This document shows positions 32,227-32,270 of a stretch of DNA of 32,270 bases, piece by piece. The position numbers were made by a program, and so were the translations under genes. The first letter of the stretch is position 1, and the number at the start of each line of letters is the position of its first letter. Source of the DNA: BM714 sp964644525 (lineage in GTDB: Bacteria > Bacillota > Clostridia > Peptostreptococcales > BM714); assembly GCA_964644525.1 (NCBI GenBank), contig CAZXWC010000013.1, positions 1 through 32,270 on the forward strand. The letters are read 5' to 3'. The notes beneath the pieces were generated by a model. That model made no database searches, was not told where the DNA came from, and saw only the letters and a program-made list of their open reading frames with translations.

Positions 32227-32255
32227 AGTCTACAACAAGCTTTGCCTGTTGTCAA
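32227..32255 (-). promoter_or_regulatory. promoter of the lysA-lysC operon
   Basis: A perfect -35 TTGACA (32255-32250) is followed after 17 bp by TAGACT (32232-32227), on the minus strand, about 30 bp upstream of the riboswitch. A near-palindrome, ACAACAAGC-TTT-GCCTGTTGT (32232-32252), fills the spacer. Confidence 0.8.
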
Positions 32256-32270
32256 CTCGCGTACGATTGT

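Noticed and set aside
1..32270. tRNA, rRNA, replication origin or prophage segment
   Set aside because: None of their recognisable sequence marks was seen when reading the window, though a covariance or profile search was not possible.

Overview
The window reads as a low-to-moderate GC chromosome segment of an anaerobic, Clostridia-like Firmicute. The evidence is strong AGGAGG-type ribosome binding sites, a Bacillus-type PurR, an RqcP/DivIC/MazG/HU cluster, a SpoVB-type flippase, an L-box lysine riboswitch and a split B12-dependent methylmalonyl-CoA mutase. The genus cannot be named from sequence reading alone. All genes are on the minus strand except murC. No rRNA, tRNA, CRISPR array, intact insertion sequence or prophage was seen.

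Left end (1-4540): a methylmalonyl-CoA module reads leftward as mutase large subunit, B12-binding subunit, MeaB GTPase chaperone, epimerase, then the first 14 codons of a further gene whose position suggests a biotin-dependent carboxyltransferase. Together these interconvert succinyl-CoA and methylmalonyl-CoA, as in propionate formation or use. Upstream of the module is an 835-bp gap holding three TGTATACA-like palindromes, the remains of an unidentified decayed reading frame, and a perfect 73-bp tandem duplication. An FlK-type acyl-CoA thioesterase gene follows.

Centre (4970-25100): a conserved Firmicutes housekeeping block. In transcription order (right to left) it is purR-glmU-prs / pth-mfd-prsA / flippase-mazG-HU / rqcP-divIC-ppx / tldD-tldE-tilS-ftsH, with intrinsic terminators at most slashes. 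It covers purine control, UDP-GlcNAc and PRPP supply, tRNA rescue, transcription-coupled repair, protein folding and quality control, division, and tRNA modification. Compared with the Bacillus subtilis order, spoVG, spoVT, yabP, yabQ, spoIIE and hprT are absent. The missing sporulation genes suggest a lineage that has lost or rearranged sporulation. A possible 31-codon small ORF lies behind HU, in frame with it.

Right end (25200-32270): murC is transcribed divergently from purR and shares a 19-bp terminator stem with a convergent CLC-family anion channel gene. That CLC protein has histidine at the gating-glutamate position. Next come an LCP cell-wall ligase gene and a lysA-lysC operon. The lysA leader holds a sigma-A promoter, a lysine riboswitch and a terminator.

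Nothing here is clearly a new multi-gene system. The best leads are the small ORF after HU, the unusual CLC motifs, the palindrome cluster before the mutase operon, and the duplicated and decayed stretch at 4000-4500.
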